Shown one piece after another: positions 52,634 through 60,521 of a DNA stretch of 64,000 nt (positions are counted from its first letter, which is position 1; each line of letters starts with the position of its first letter). The notes beneath the pieces are model-generated. The model was not told the DNA's origin and did no database searches. It saw nothing but the letters and a program-made list of their open reading frames with translations. This stretch comes from Sphingomonas sp. CL5.1 (GTDB lineage Bacteria > Pseudomonadota > Alphaproteobacteria > Sphingomonadales > Sphingomonadaceae), in NCBI RefSeq assembly GCF_013344685.1, contig NZ_CP050137.1:2349001-2413000 (forward strand), read 5' to 3'. A program made the position numbers and the translations under genes.

Positions 52634-53466
52634 GGGGTCATCACCTCGAGCGTTGTGGTGTAGTTCATCCGCCGCTCGGTCGCCCTGGGATTGCTGACCT
52701 TGGCATCGGTCGCGGTCGCATTGAGCCAATACATGCCGGCATTGGGCCAGTTGACCGTCACCACGCCGTCATTGCCGGTGGTCAGCTCCACCGCGCCCTC
52801 GGCGTTGCGGTAGCGTTTGCCGCCGGGGATCACCGTCACCTTCAGGCCCGGCGCGGGCTTGCCGTCGATCAGGAAGCGGAAGCGCGCCGGCTCGCCCGCG
52901 ACCAGCTCGTCCGGGTGCGTGACGGGCGCGAACTCCAGCCCCTTGCCGGTCGGCTTGAACACCGTCGTCGTCGGCTCGCCCGCCGTCACGAAGATCTCGT
53001 TGCGGCTCAGCGATTCCGTCACCTTCACGTCGGTGGCGTTGGCGGGGATATCGTCGATCGTCAGCGGCGCGGGCGCGCCGGGCTGCGGCGGGCCGCGCCG
53101 GCCGATGCGCTTTTCAACGCCGTCCGCCTTGAAGCTGCCCATGAAGCCGGTCATCTCGCTGCCGATCTTCCACGTCCCCGGCTTGTCGAGCTTCACGTCG
53201 AACACCGAGCGATAGCGCCCGGTCGCGCAGTTCTGGATCTCGCCGGCCGCGCCGTCCGGCTGCCATACCTTCACCGATTCGAGCCGGCCAGGCTGGTGAT
53301 CGGCGTAGAACAGGTCGTTCGAGACGGCGCTGTCCACCGTCACCCAGCTATCGGTGCCGGAAAAGACCGTGCCCGACGGCAGTAGCCACATGCGATGCGC
53401 GGAAAGCCCGGCCGGCACCGACAGCAGGGCTGCGGCGGCGAGCAGGCGGGTGGTCAGCTTGTTCAT
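52630..53466 (-). CDS. DUF4198 periplasmic protein
   Basis: A 278-residue exported protein: signal peptide 1-23 (ends LSA-H), so the mature chain starts His-Arg-Met-Trp, a possible metal-binding N terminus. The rest is beta-rich and Ig-like, with EIFVTAGEPTTTVFKPTGKG and the C-terminal domain APGLKVTVIPGGKRYRN typical of DUF4198, a family found with nickel/cobalt and other metal transport loci. In sphingomonads it occurs with PepSY, DUF2271 and ApbE genes. Metal binding is an inference. Confidence 0.85.
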   Translation of the reverse strand: MNKLTTRLLAAAALLSVPAGLSAHRMWLLPSGTVFSGTDSWVTVDSAVSNDLFYADHQPGRLESVKVWQPDGAAGEIQNCATGRYRSVFDVKLDKPGTWKIGSEMTGFMGSFKADGVEKRIGRRGPPQPGAPAPLTIDDIPANATDVKVTESLSRNEIFVTAGEPTTTVFKPTGKGLEFAPVTHPDELVAGEPARFRFLIDGKPAPGLKVTVIPGGKRYRNAEGAVELTTGNDGVVTVNWPNAGMYWLNATATDAKVSNPRATERRMNYTTTLEVMTP

Positions 53467-53478
53467 GTCTTGCTCCCC

Positions 53479-53952
53479 TTAACGGACTTCGATCGCGCCG
53501 AGCTCGTGGCTGCCGCTGGCGCGTCCCTTCGCTCCCGGCACCGTCAGCGGCACGGTGACGATCTCGCGGCCGCCGGTCTCGCGCGCGGCCTCGACGTTCA
53601 GCACATAGGCGCCGGGCTTGAGATCGGCGGGCAACGGAATCTGGTACTGGCCCGGCGCGCGGGTCGCGCCGCTCACCCCGTTCGCCGGCATGGACAGGCT
53701 GCGCCCGCCCTTGCGCCACCATGCGCGCAGGTCGGACAGCCACTTCGTCCCCGGCTCGTTGCCGCCCTTCTTCACGTCATACCAAACCGCCAGCGTGCGC
53801 GCCGCGCCGCCCCCGGCCGGCTCCAGCCAGATCGCGACATACGGTTTGTGATATTCCGCGACAGACAGGCGCGGCACGGTGACGGTGATCGTGCCGGCGC
53901 TGGCGGGGGCGGCTATCACACCGCCGAGAGTAAGCATCAGGGCAGGACGCAT
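53479..53952 (-). CDS. DUF2271 periplasmic protein
   Basis: A 157-residue exported protein, signal peptide 1-19 (ends ASA-G). The mature part (TITVTVPRLSVAEYHKPYVA, then a long beta-rich chain ending ELGAIEVR) matches DUF2271, whose members sit in operons with PepSY and ApbE proteins. WYDVKKGGNEPGTKWLSDLRAW is the central conserved part. Function unknown. It is 11 bases from the PepSY gene and 12 from DUF4198. Confidence 0.85.
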   Translation of the reverse strand: MRPALMLTLGGVIAAPASAGTITVTVPRLSVAEYHKPYVAIWLEPAGGGAARTLAVWYDVKKGGNEPGTKWLSDLRAWWRKGGRSLSMPANGVSGATRAPGQYQIPLPADLKPGAYVLNVEAARETGGREIVTVPLTVPGAKGRASGSHELGAIEVR

Positions 53953-53963
53953 CGGATATCCTC

Positions 53964-54623
53964 TCAATGGATCAGCAGGACGGCGATCAGCGCCGGAATG
54001 GCCAGCCCGGCGCCGACCAGCGGCCAGGTCGACGGGCGGTGGCGGGCGTGGAGTTGCAGCAGCAGCAGGCCGGTAAGGGTGAACAGGATGCAGGCGCCCG
54101 CGAACACATCGATGAACCAGAACCACGCCCCGCCGGCGTTGCGGCCCTTGTGGAGATCGTTGAGGTAAGAGATCCAGCCGCGATCGGTGACCTCGGCGGT
54201 GATCTTCCCGCTCGCGCGATTGATGCTCACCCAGGCGTCGCCGCCGGGGTGCGGCATCGCGACATAGACCTCGTCGTCGGACCACTCGCCCGCCCGCGCG
54301 CCCGGATCGAGGCCGACCGCCGTCAGCACCGCCGCGGCCACCGGCGCGGGGAGCGGCGCGTCATTGGCGGGCGAGTGGGCGAGCGAGGCGCGTAGCGGCG
54401 CCGGCAGCTCGCCCGCGCGCTGCGTCACCACCGGCGAGGCGCTGATCGTCGCGGCGTGGTTCAGCGTGATCCCGGTGATCGCGAACAGCAACATCCCGAT
54501 CAACGAGAGCGCGGCACTCACCCAATGCCAGGTGTGGAGCTGCTTCAGCCACCACGTGCGCCAGCGCCGTCGTGGCGGCGCGCGCAGGGCGGGGGAGGGA
54601 GAAGGCGAAACGGAACCGGTCAC
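53964..54623 (-). CDS. PepSY domain-containing membrane protein
   Basis: A 219-residue protein with three or four membrane segments (about 35-55, 160-182, 198-218) and a PepSY-type periplasmic part between (DDEVYVAMPHPGGDAWVSINRASGKITAEVTDRGWISYLND). WLKQLHTWHWVSAALSL carries two His residues of the kind that bind haem in PepSY transmembrane reductases, and LHKGRNAGGAWFWFIDV is a second His-bearing helix. Such proteins pass electrons across the membrane, for example to reduce ferric chelates. First gene of the operon; a 27-base palindrome lies about 40 bases upstream. Confidence 0.86.
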   Translation of the reverse strand: MTGSVSPSPSPALRAPPRRRWRTWWLKQLHTWHWVSAALSLIGMLLFAITGITLNHAATISASPVVTQRAGELPAPLRASLAHSPANDAPLPAPVAAAVLTAVGLDPGARAGEWSDDEVYVAMPHPGGDAWVSINRASGKITAEVTDRGWISYLNDLHKGRNAGGAWFWFIDVFAGACILFTLTGLLLLQLHARHRPSTWPLVGAGLAIPALIAVLLIH

Positions 54624-54660
54624 GAAACGTCCCCTAGCCTGACATCAGGGCACGGGCAAC

Positions 54661-54687
54661 GGCTATTGCGAGGCACTCGCGATAGCC
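54661..54687. promoter_or_regulatory. Palindrome upstream of the PepSY operon, Fur-box-like
   Basis: GGCTATTGCGAG-GCA-CTCGCGATAGCC is a 27-base inverted repeat with 12-base arms and one mismatch. Its core, TTGCGAG and CTCGC(G/A)A, resembles the Fur-type boxes placed before iron genes in sphingomonads. It sits 38 bases before the PepSY start, a normal operator position. Regulator identity is inferred. Confidence 0.5.
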
Positions 54688-54757
54688 GTATCTGATAAAT
54701 CCGGCGATATGCGGTTCCGGCGAAAATCCGGCGATCGGAAGCGTCCGTGGGGAAGGA

Positions 54758-54831
54758 TGGAGGCCCGACCGGGAATCGAACCCGGGTGCAAGGATTTGCA
54801 GTCCTCTGCGTCACCACTCCGCCATCGGGCC
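54758..54831 (-). tRNA. tRNA-Cys (GCA)
   Basis: A 74-base tRNA including an encoded CCA (54760-54758). Acceptor stem GGCCCGA (54831-54825) pairs with TCGGGCC (54768-54762), discriminator U. The anticodon is GCA (54799-54797) in a GGACTGCAAATCC stem-loop, and the T arm has GGTTCGATTCC. All elements fit a functional cysteine tRNA. Confidence 0.96.
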
Positions 54832-54962
54832 TCGATATGCGGGAGGCGGGCAGATGCGTCGGCGGCCGCGCCGTGTCAAGCGCGCCGCGACTGTTGGCGT
54901 GGCGAGGGGGACGCGATACAAGCTGCGCGCAGGCATTAGTGTATTGAATCAGTAAAACAGTT

Positions 54963-55649
54963 ATGCAACAGGGCATGGTGATGATGGGGACCCCTTCCTT
55001 GGCGAATGAATTCGAGGCGATGCGCACCGCGATGGTGGCGAGCCAGCTCCGCCCCAACGCGGTCAACGATCCGCGCGTCGTGATCGCGATGACCGGGGTT
55101 GCGCGCGAGAGGTTCGTCCCGTCGGAAGCGGCGCCGCTCGCCTATCGCGACACGGCCGTCCCGCTGGGCGGCGGACGCGCGCTGAACCTGCCGATCGCGA
55201 CCGGGCGGCTGCTTACCGAGGCGCGGCTCCGGCCCGCCGACCGCGTCCTGCTGATCGGTGCCGCCACCGGTTATGCCGCGACGGTGCTCGCCGGACTGGT
55301 CGCGCATGTCGTCGCGGTGGAGAGCGACGCGGACCTCGCCGCCCGCGCGCGCGCCACGCTGGCCGGGCTCGGCAATGTGGAACCGGTCGAGGGGCCGATG
55401 GAGCAGGGCCATGCCGCCGGCGCACCCTATGACGTGCTGATCGTCGACGGCGCGATCGAGGAACTGCCCGACACGCTGGTCGCGCAGCTTCGCGACGGCG
55501 GCCGCATCGCGACCGGGCTGGTCGATCGCGGCGTGACGCGGCTGGCGAGCGGCAGCCGCACCGGCGGCGGTTTCGGCCTCGCCGACTTCGCCGATATCGA
55601 ATCGGTCGTGCTGCCGGGGTTCGCGCGGCGGCGCGGGTTCAGCTTCTGA
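54963..55649 (+). CDS. pcm: Protein-L-isoaspartate O-methyltransferase
   Basis: Pcm methylates isoaspartyl residues in damaged proteins for repair. 228 residues: MRTAMVASQLRPNAVNDPRV, RERFVP and the SAM motif LLIGAATGYAATVLAGL mark the family. Starts at 54963, 54975, 54981 and 54984 are all in frame. It precedes a TolC-type gene by eight bases, an order seen in many alphaproteobacteria. Confidence 0.9.
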   Translation: MQQGMVMMGTPSLANEFEAMRTAMVASQLRPNAVNDPRVVIAMTGVARERFVPSEAAPLAYRDTAVPLGGGRALNLPIATGRLLTEARLRPADRVLLIGAATGYAATVLAGLVAHVVAVESDADLAARARATLAGLGNVEPVEGPMEQGHAAGAPYDVLIVDGAIEELPDTLVAQLRDGGRIATGLVDRGVTRLASGSRTGGGFGLADFADIESVVLPGFARRRGFSF

Positions 55650-55657
55650 GGTATCCT

Positions 55658-57163
55658 TTGGGCCGCTACACATCCCTCGTCGCGGTCGCCGCGATCCTTG
55701 CCGCGCCGGCTTCCGCCGAGACGCTGCGCGATGCCCTGGCCAAGGCTTATCGTGACAACCCCACGATCACCGCCGGCCGCGCCCAGCAGCGCGCGACCGA
55801 CGAAAACGTGCCGATCGCCAGGGCGGCGGGGCGGCCGGGCGTGTCGGCCACCGGCTCGATCACCGACAACCTGATCCGCTCCGGCAATTCCTTCACCACT
55901 CCGGAGCGCATCGCCCAGACCGGGATCTCGCTCAACGTGCCGGTCTTCTCGGGCGGCGCGGTGCGCAATTCCGTCCGCGCGGCCGAAACGCGCGTCGCGG
56001 CGGGGCAGGCGGGCCTGCGGGGCACGGAGGCGACGACCTTCACCAATGTCGTCGCGGCCTATAACAACGTGCTGCGCGACGAGGCGATCGTCAGCCTCAA
56101 CGCCCAGAACGTGAAGGTGCTGGAAACCAACCTGAAGGCGGCGCAGGACCGTTTCCAGGTCGGCGACCTAACCCGCACCGACGTCGCCCAGTCCGAGGCG
56201 CGGCTCAGCCTTGCCCGCGCGCAATTGCAGGGGGCGGAGGCCAGTCTGATCGGCAGCCGCGAGAATTATGTCCAGCTCGTCGGCGAGGCGCCCGGCGCGC
56301 TCGAGCCGCCGCCGCCGCTGCCCAATTTGCCGGCGTCGCCCGATTCGGCGGTGGACGTGGCGTTGCAGGAGAATCCCGACCTGATCGCCTCGCGGCGTCA
56401 GCGCGACGCGACGCGCTACGACGTGAAGGTGGCGCAGGCGAGCCGGCTGCCGACCGTCGGCGTCGGCGTCGGCGAGAATTACACCAGCTATCTCGGCTCG
56501 CTCGGCGCCGGCTCCGGGCTGGGCATCGGGCAGAATGGCGCGGCCACCTCGATCGGCCTCAACGTGTCGCTGCCGATCTTCCAGGGCGGCCGTCCGGCGG
56601 CGCAGATCAGGCAGGCGCAGGCGCTGCGCTCGCAGGCGATCGAGAACGCCACTGCCGCCGAGCGGCAGGTGATCGCGCAGACCCGCTCGGCCTATGCCAT
56701 GTGGCGGTCGGCGCAGGAGGTCATCAAATCGTCCGAGACGGCGGTGAGCGCGAATCGGCTGTCGCTGGAGGGCGTGCGCGCCGAGAACAGCGTCGGCAAC
56801 CGCACGATCCTGGATATCCTCAACGCCGAGCAGGAATTGCTCAACAGCCAGGTGACGCTGGTGTCGGCGCGGCGCGACGCTTATGTCGCGGGCTTCGCGC
56901 TGCTCGCCGCGATGGGCCGCGCCGAGGCGCGCGACCTGGGGCTGGACGGCGGCCCGCTGTACAATCCGGCGGACAATTACGACGCCGTAAGGAACCGCAT
57001 CTCCGATTTCGCCACCGGCCCGGCGCCGTCGCCGATCGCGCCGACCACCGCGAAAGTGCCCGCGCAAAGCGCCACTGTGACGCGTCCGCTCGACCCGGAA
57101 CTGGACACGGCTGTTGACAGAAGCGCTCCCTTAACCACAGGTGAGCATACACCGAACCGCTAA
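55658..57163 (+). CDS. TolC-family outer-membrane channel
   Basis: A 501-residue TolC-like protein for type I secretion or efflux. Sec signal peptide 1-21 (ends SA-E), then two OEP repeats: ALAKAYRDNPTITAGRAQQ opens the first, VALQENPDLIASRRQRDATRYDVKVAQASRLPTVG the second; NRTILDILNAEQELLNSQV is the conserved late helix. TTG start at 55658 with GAGG six bases before it. No haemolysin-type ABC exporter is adjacent, so it may serve several pumps. Confidence 0.9.
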   Translation: MGRYTSLVAVAAILAAPASAETLRDALAKAYRDNPTITAGRAQQRATDENVPIARAAGRPGVSATGSITDNLIRSGNSFTTPERIAQTGISLNVPVFSGGAVRNSVRAAETRVAAGQAGLRGTEATTFTNVVAAYNNVLRDEAIVSLNAQNVKVLETNLKAAQDRFQVGDLTRTDVAQSEARLSLARAQLQGAEASLIGSRENYVQLVGEAPGALEPPPPLPNLPASPDSAVDVALQENPDLIASRRQRDATRYDVKVAQASRLPTVGVGVGENYTSYLGSLGAGSGLGIGQNGAATSIGLNVSLPIFQGGRPAAQIRQAQALRSQAIENATAAERQVIAQTRSAYAMWRSAQEVIKSSETAVSANRLSLEGVRAENSVGNRTILDILNAEQELLNSQVTLVSARRDAYVAGFALLAAMGRAEARDLGLDGGPLYNPADNYDAVRNRISDFATGPAPSPIAPTTAKVPAQSATVTRPLDPELDTAVDRSAPLTTGEHTPNR

Positions 57164-57200
57164 TCCGGCGCGTTCGCGAAGCAATGGTGGAACGTCGCGT

Positions 57201-57659
57201 ATGGGGGACGCTAGCGCCGAGCCGTCGATGGAGGACATCCTGTCCTCGATCAAGCGGATCATCGCCGAGGAGGGAGAGGGCGTCCAGCGCTCGCGCCGCG
57301 CCTCGATTCGCCCCGTGCCTTCGGTCGTTCCGCCGCCCGCCCCCGACGATGAGGCGGACGAGGTGCTGGAACTGAGCCACCCGGTGCCGATCCCGTCCGA
57401 GCCGGCGCCTTCCGCCGCCGCGCCGCGCGCGCCGGAAGCGATCGTGTCGCAGGAAACCGCGCAAGCGACTCGCGGCGCGCTCGACGCGCTCTCGCGCCTG
57501 CTGGTGAAGCCCGAGCCGGACAGCGACGGCACGCTGGAGGGACTGGTGCGCGAGATGCTGCGGCCGATGCTGCGCGAATGGCTCGACGCCAATTTGCCTG
57601 GACTCGTCGAATCGATCGTCGCGCGCGAGATCGCCAAGATCACCGGCGGCGGCCGCTGA
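57201..57659 (+). CDS. popZ: PopZ-type polar organising protein (DUF2497)
   Basis: A 152-residue protein with the DUF2497/PopZ layout: an N-terminal helix PSMEDILSSIKRIIAEEGEG (about 9-28), a Pro/Ala/Glu-rich disordered middle (about 35-95) and a C-terminal oligomerisation part with LEGLVREMLRPMLREWLDANLPGLVESIVAREI (about 113-146). In Caulobacter PopZ anchors the chromosome origin at the pole. The neighbours pcm, tolC and valS agree with the popZ locus of other alphaproteobacteria. ATG 57201 is chosen; a GTG at 57141 is also in frame. Confidence 0.85.
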   Translation: MGDASAEPSMEDILSSIKRIIAEEGEGVQRSRRASIRPVPSVVPPPAPDDEADEVLELSHPVPIPSEPAPSAAAPRAPEAIVSQETAQATRGALDALSRLLVKPEPDSDGTLEGLVREMLRPMLREWLDANLPGLVESIVAREIAKITGGGR

Positions 57660-57726
57660 GCTTCCGCGCTGCTCCGGCCGCGCTCGGAGATTGTCGCAAC
57701 GGTTACGATCTGCTCTATCTGCGGCC

Positions 57727-59769
57727 ATGAAATCGCTTTCCGTCGCGAGTCTGCTCGCCATCGCCGTTGCCGCCGCCCCCGCCGCGGCGCGTCCGCTCAC
57801 CATCGACGACGTGATCAGTTTGTCGCGCGTCGGCTCCCCCACCGTTTCCGCCAACGGCAGATGGCTGGTGTGGGCGCAGCGCGAGACCGATCTCGCCGCG
57901 AACAAGGGGCGATCCGACCTCTGGAAGCTTGATCTTTCGAGGCGCGGCGCGCGGCCGGAGAAGCTGGTCGCCGATCCGGCGGTGAGCGAATCAGATCCGC
58001 AGATCGTCGGCGAACTGGTCTATTTCTCCTCCGATCGCGGCGGCGAGGATGCGATCTGGGCGGTGCCCGTCACCGGCGGCGCGCCGCGCAGGATCACCGA
58101 CTTCAAGGGCGGTTTCAACGGCTTCAAGGTCGCGCCGACCGGCGACCGCCTCGTCGTCTGGGCGGATCGCATGCCGGGCGCGCCGTCGCTCGAGCCGCCG
58201 ATGGTGAAGAAAGACCCCAATGCCGGCGAGGCGCGCACCTACGACCAGTTGTTCGTCCGCCATTGGGACAGATGGGCGGACGGCACCCGCTCGCAACTCT
58301 TCGTCCTGCCGCTTGCCGCGACCGGCGCGCCGGGCAACGGCAAGGCGATCGTCGGCGCGCTGGTCGGCGACACGCCCTCCAGGCCGTTCGGCGGCGGCGA
58401 GGAGATCGCATGGTCGCCCGACGGCAAGACGATCTATTTCGCGATGCGCGAGGCGGGGCGGATCGAGCCGCTCTCCACCAATCTCGACATCTTCGAAGCG
58501 CCGGCGGACGGCAGCCGCGCGCCGGTGAACGTGACCGCCGACAACAAGGCGACCGACAACCAGCCGGTCGTCTCGCCGGACGGGCGCAAGCTCGCATGGT
58601 TCGCGATGCGCCGCCCCGGCTACGAGGCCGACCGCCAGGTCCTGACGGTGCGCGATCTCGCCACCGGCAAGACCGTGTCGCTCACGGAGCGGTGGGATCG
58701 CTCGGTCGGCTCGATCGCCTGGGCGCCGGATTCGAAATCGCTCTACGTCACCGCCGAGGACACGCAGGAGAACCCGCTGTGGCGGGTCGACGCGCAGAAC
58801 GGCCAGATCACCCGGCTGACGCAGGAGGGCAATGTCTCGTCGGTCAACGTCACGCCCGGCGGCGTGATCGTGGCGATGAACAGCCTGACCGCGCCGGACG
58901 ATTTCTGGCGCATCGCCGGCAAGGGCGCGCCCGAACGGCTCACCTCGGTCAACGCGGCGAAGCTCGCCGGCGTCGACATGCCGGAGGTGGCGCGCTTCAG
59001 CTTCAAGGGCGCGAACGGCGATACCGTGTGGGGCTATGCGGTGAAGCCCTATGGCCTCACCGGCAAGGCGCCGATCGCCTATATGGTCCACGGCGGGCCG
59101 CAGGGGTCGTCGAACAATAGCTGGTCGTATCGCTGGAATCCGGCGGTGTTCGCGGGCGCGGGTTACGGCCTCGTCGCGATCGATTTCCACGGCTCGACCG
59201 GATACGGGCAGGCGTTCACCGATGCGATCCGCAACAATTGGGGCGGCTGGCCGCTGGAAGACCTGAAGAAGGGCCTCGCCGCCGCGACCGATAAATTCCC
59301 CTGGCTCGCCGCGGACGACGCGTGCGCGATCGGCGCGTCCTATGGCGGCTATATGATGAACTGGATCGAGGGCCAGTGGCCCGATCGCTTCAAGTGCATC
59401 GTCCAGCACGACGGCGTATTCGATGCCCGCGCCATGGCGTATGAGACCGAGGAACTGTGGTTCGACGAATGGGAGCATGGCGGCAAGGCCTATTACGAGG
59501 ACCCGGCCGCGTTCGAGAAATGGAACCCGGTGAACTACGTCGACAAATGGAAGACTCCGATGCTGGTCATCACCGGCGAGCGGGATTTCCGCATCCCCTA
59601 TACGCAGGGCATCGCCGCCTTCACCGCGCTCCAGCGGCGCGACATTCCCTCGCGCCTGATCGTCAACCCGAACGAGAACCATTGGGTGCTGAAGCCGCGC
59701 AATTCGCGCCAATGGTACGGCGAAGTGATCGGCTGGATGGACAGATGGACGGGAAAGGGCGCGCGCTGA
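57727..59769 (+). CDS. S9-family prolyl oligopeptidase, exported
   Basis: A 680-residue serine peptidase with a signal peptide (1-22). N-terminal beta-propeller (about 30-420), then the alpha/beta-hydrolase domain with nucleophile GASYGGYM, Asp in TGERDFRIPYTQG and His in NENHWVLKP. It resembles dipeptidyl- or acylaminoacyl-type S9 peptidases. Periplasmic peptide breakdown is likely; substrate unknown. A hairpin overlaps its stop codon. Confidence 0.92.
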   Translation: MKSLSVASLLAIAVAAAPAAARPLTIDDVISLSRVGSPTVSANGRWLVWAQRETDLAANKGRSDLWKLDLSRRGARPEKLVADPAVSESDPQIVGELVYFSSDRGGEDAIWAVPVTGGAPRRITDFKGGFNGFKVAPTGDRLVVWADRMPGAPSLEPPMVKKDPNAGEARTYDQLFVRHWDRWADGTRSQLFVLPLAATGAPGNGKAIVGALVGDTPSRPFGGGEEIAWSPDGKTIYFAMREAGRIEPLSTNLDIFEAPADGSRAPVNVTADNKATDNQPVVSPDGRKLAWFAMRRPGYEADRQVLTVRDLATGKTVSLTERWDRSVGSIAWAPDSKSLYVTAEDTQENPLWRVDAQNGQITRLTQEGNVSSVNVTPGGVIVAMNSLTAPDDFWRIAGKGAPERLTSVNAAKLAGVDMPEVARFSFKGANGDTVWGYAVKPYGLTGKAPIAYMVHGGPQGSSNNSWSYRWNPAVFAGAGYGLVAIDFHGSTGYGQAFTDAIRNNWGGWPLEDLKKGLAAATDKFPWLAADDACAIGASYGGYMMNWIEGQWPDRFKCIVQHDGVFDARAMAYETEELWFDEWEHGGKAYYEDPAAFEKWNPVNYVDKWKTPMLVITGERDFRIPYTQGIAAFTALQRRDIPSRLIVNPNENHWVLKPRNSRQWYGEVIGWMDRWTGKGAR

Positions 59770-59780
59770 CGCGCCCTTTC
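59753..59780 (+). terminator. Terminator overlapping the S9 peptidase stop
   Basis: GAAAGGGCGCG (59753-59763) pairs exactly with CGCGCCCTTTC (59770-59780) around a six-base loop that contains the TGA stop. The T-run is short (TTTC), so ending efficiency is uncertain. Confidence 0.6.
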
Positions 59781-59848
59781 ATCACGGGTTCAGCTTCGCG
59801 GGTCTAATCGGGAACACGCTCCGTCAGTTTCCTTCGAGAGGTTGATCG

Positions 59849-60418
59849 ATGCGTGTTTCCAATATGTTGCTTGCCGGCGCGGGTGCGCTGCTGATCGCGG
59901 GCGGCGCTTATGCCGCGGAGCGCGTCCATGCGCTCGACGTCGCGCTGCCGGATGGTTCGATCGAGCATATCCATTATCTCGGCGATACGCCGCCGGTGGT
60001 GGCCTTCGCCCCGGTCGAGCGGATCGCCTTGCCCGTGGCCTTCGCGCCCGATCCGATGTTCGCCGCGTTCGACCGGATGTTCGCGGACATGGATCGGCAG
60101 GCCGCCGCGATGATGCGTCAGGCGGCGGTGTCGCCCGATCCGGCCGTGCTCGGGTCGCTGCCGGCCGGCACGGTTTCCTATTCCTTCTATTCGGCCAGCA
60201 TCGGCGGGCAGGGCGGCTGCACCCGTTCGTTCCAGATGACGTCCTATGGCGCGGGCAAGCAGCCGCAGGTGGTGCGGCACACGAGCGGCGATTGCCCGGC
60301 GCCGGATCGGCCGCAGCAGCAGGTGGTCGCGCCTGCCGATACCGCTCCGGCGATCAGGACGATCCCGGTGAAGGCCGACGCGCCCGCGCCGAAGAAATAC
60401 GATCCGCGCACGATCTGA
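59849..60418 (+). CDS. Small exported protein of unknown function
   Basis: A 189-residue protein I do not recognise. Signal peptide 1-22 (ends AYA-A). The mature part begins RVHALDVALPDGSIEHIHYLGD, has a Met- and Phe-rich helix around MFAAFDRMFADMDRQAAAMMR (about 70-90), one pair of cysteines (GGC at about 125 and GDC at about 148) that may form a disulfide, and a Pro/Lys-rich tail. GAGAGG lies before the ATG. It stands between terminator-like hairpins, so it is probably its own transcript. Confidence 0.75.
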   Translation: MRVSNMLLAGAGALLIAGGAYAAERVHALDVALPDGSIEHIHYLGDTPPVVAFAPVERIALPVAFAPDPMFAAFDRMFADMDRQAAAMMRQAAVSPDPAVLGSLPAGTVSYSFYSASIGGQGGCTRSFQMTSYGAGKQPQVVRHTSGDCPAPDRPQQQVVAPADTAPAIRTIPVKADAPAPKKYDPRTI

Positions 60419-60442
60419 AGCTCCCTCGTAGCGCGCTTTCAC

Positions 60443-60470
60443 GGGCGGCCCCTGGCCACGGGGGTCGCCC
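60443..60470 (+). terminator. Hairpin between the small exported protein and valS
   Basis: GGGCGGCCCC pairs with GGGGTCGCCC (ten pairs, one G-U) around an eight-base loop, 24 bases after the stop codon. A T-rich stretch (GGCTTTTCTTTT) lies 17 bases further on rather than directly behind, so it may be a weak terminator. Confidence 0.5.
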
Positions 60471-60521
60471 TGATTGCGTGCGCCGGCTTTTCTTTTGGCG
60501 CTCCACCGGTAAAGCCGCTGC

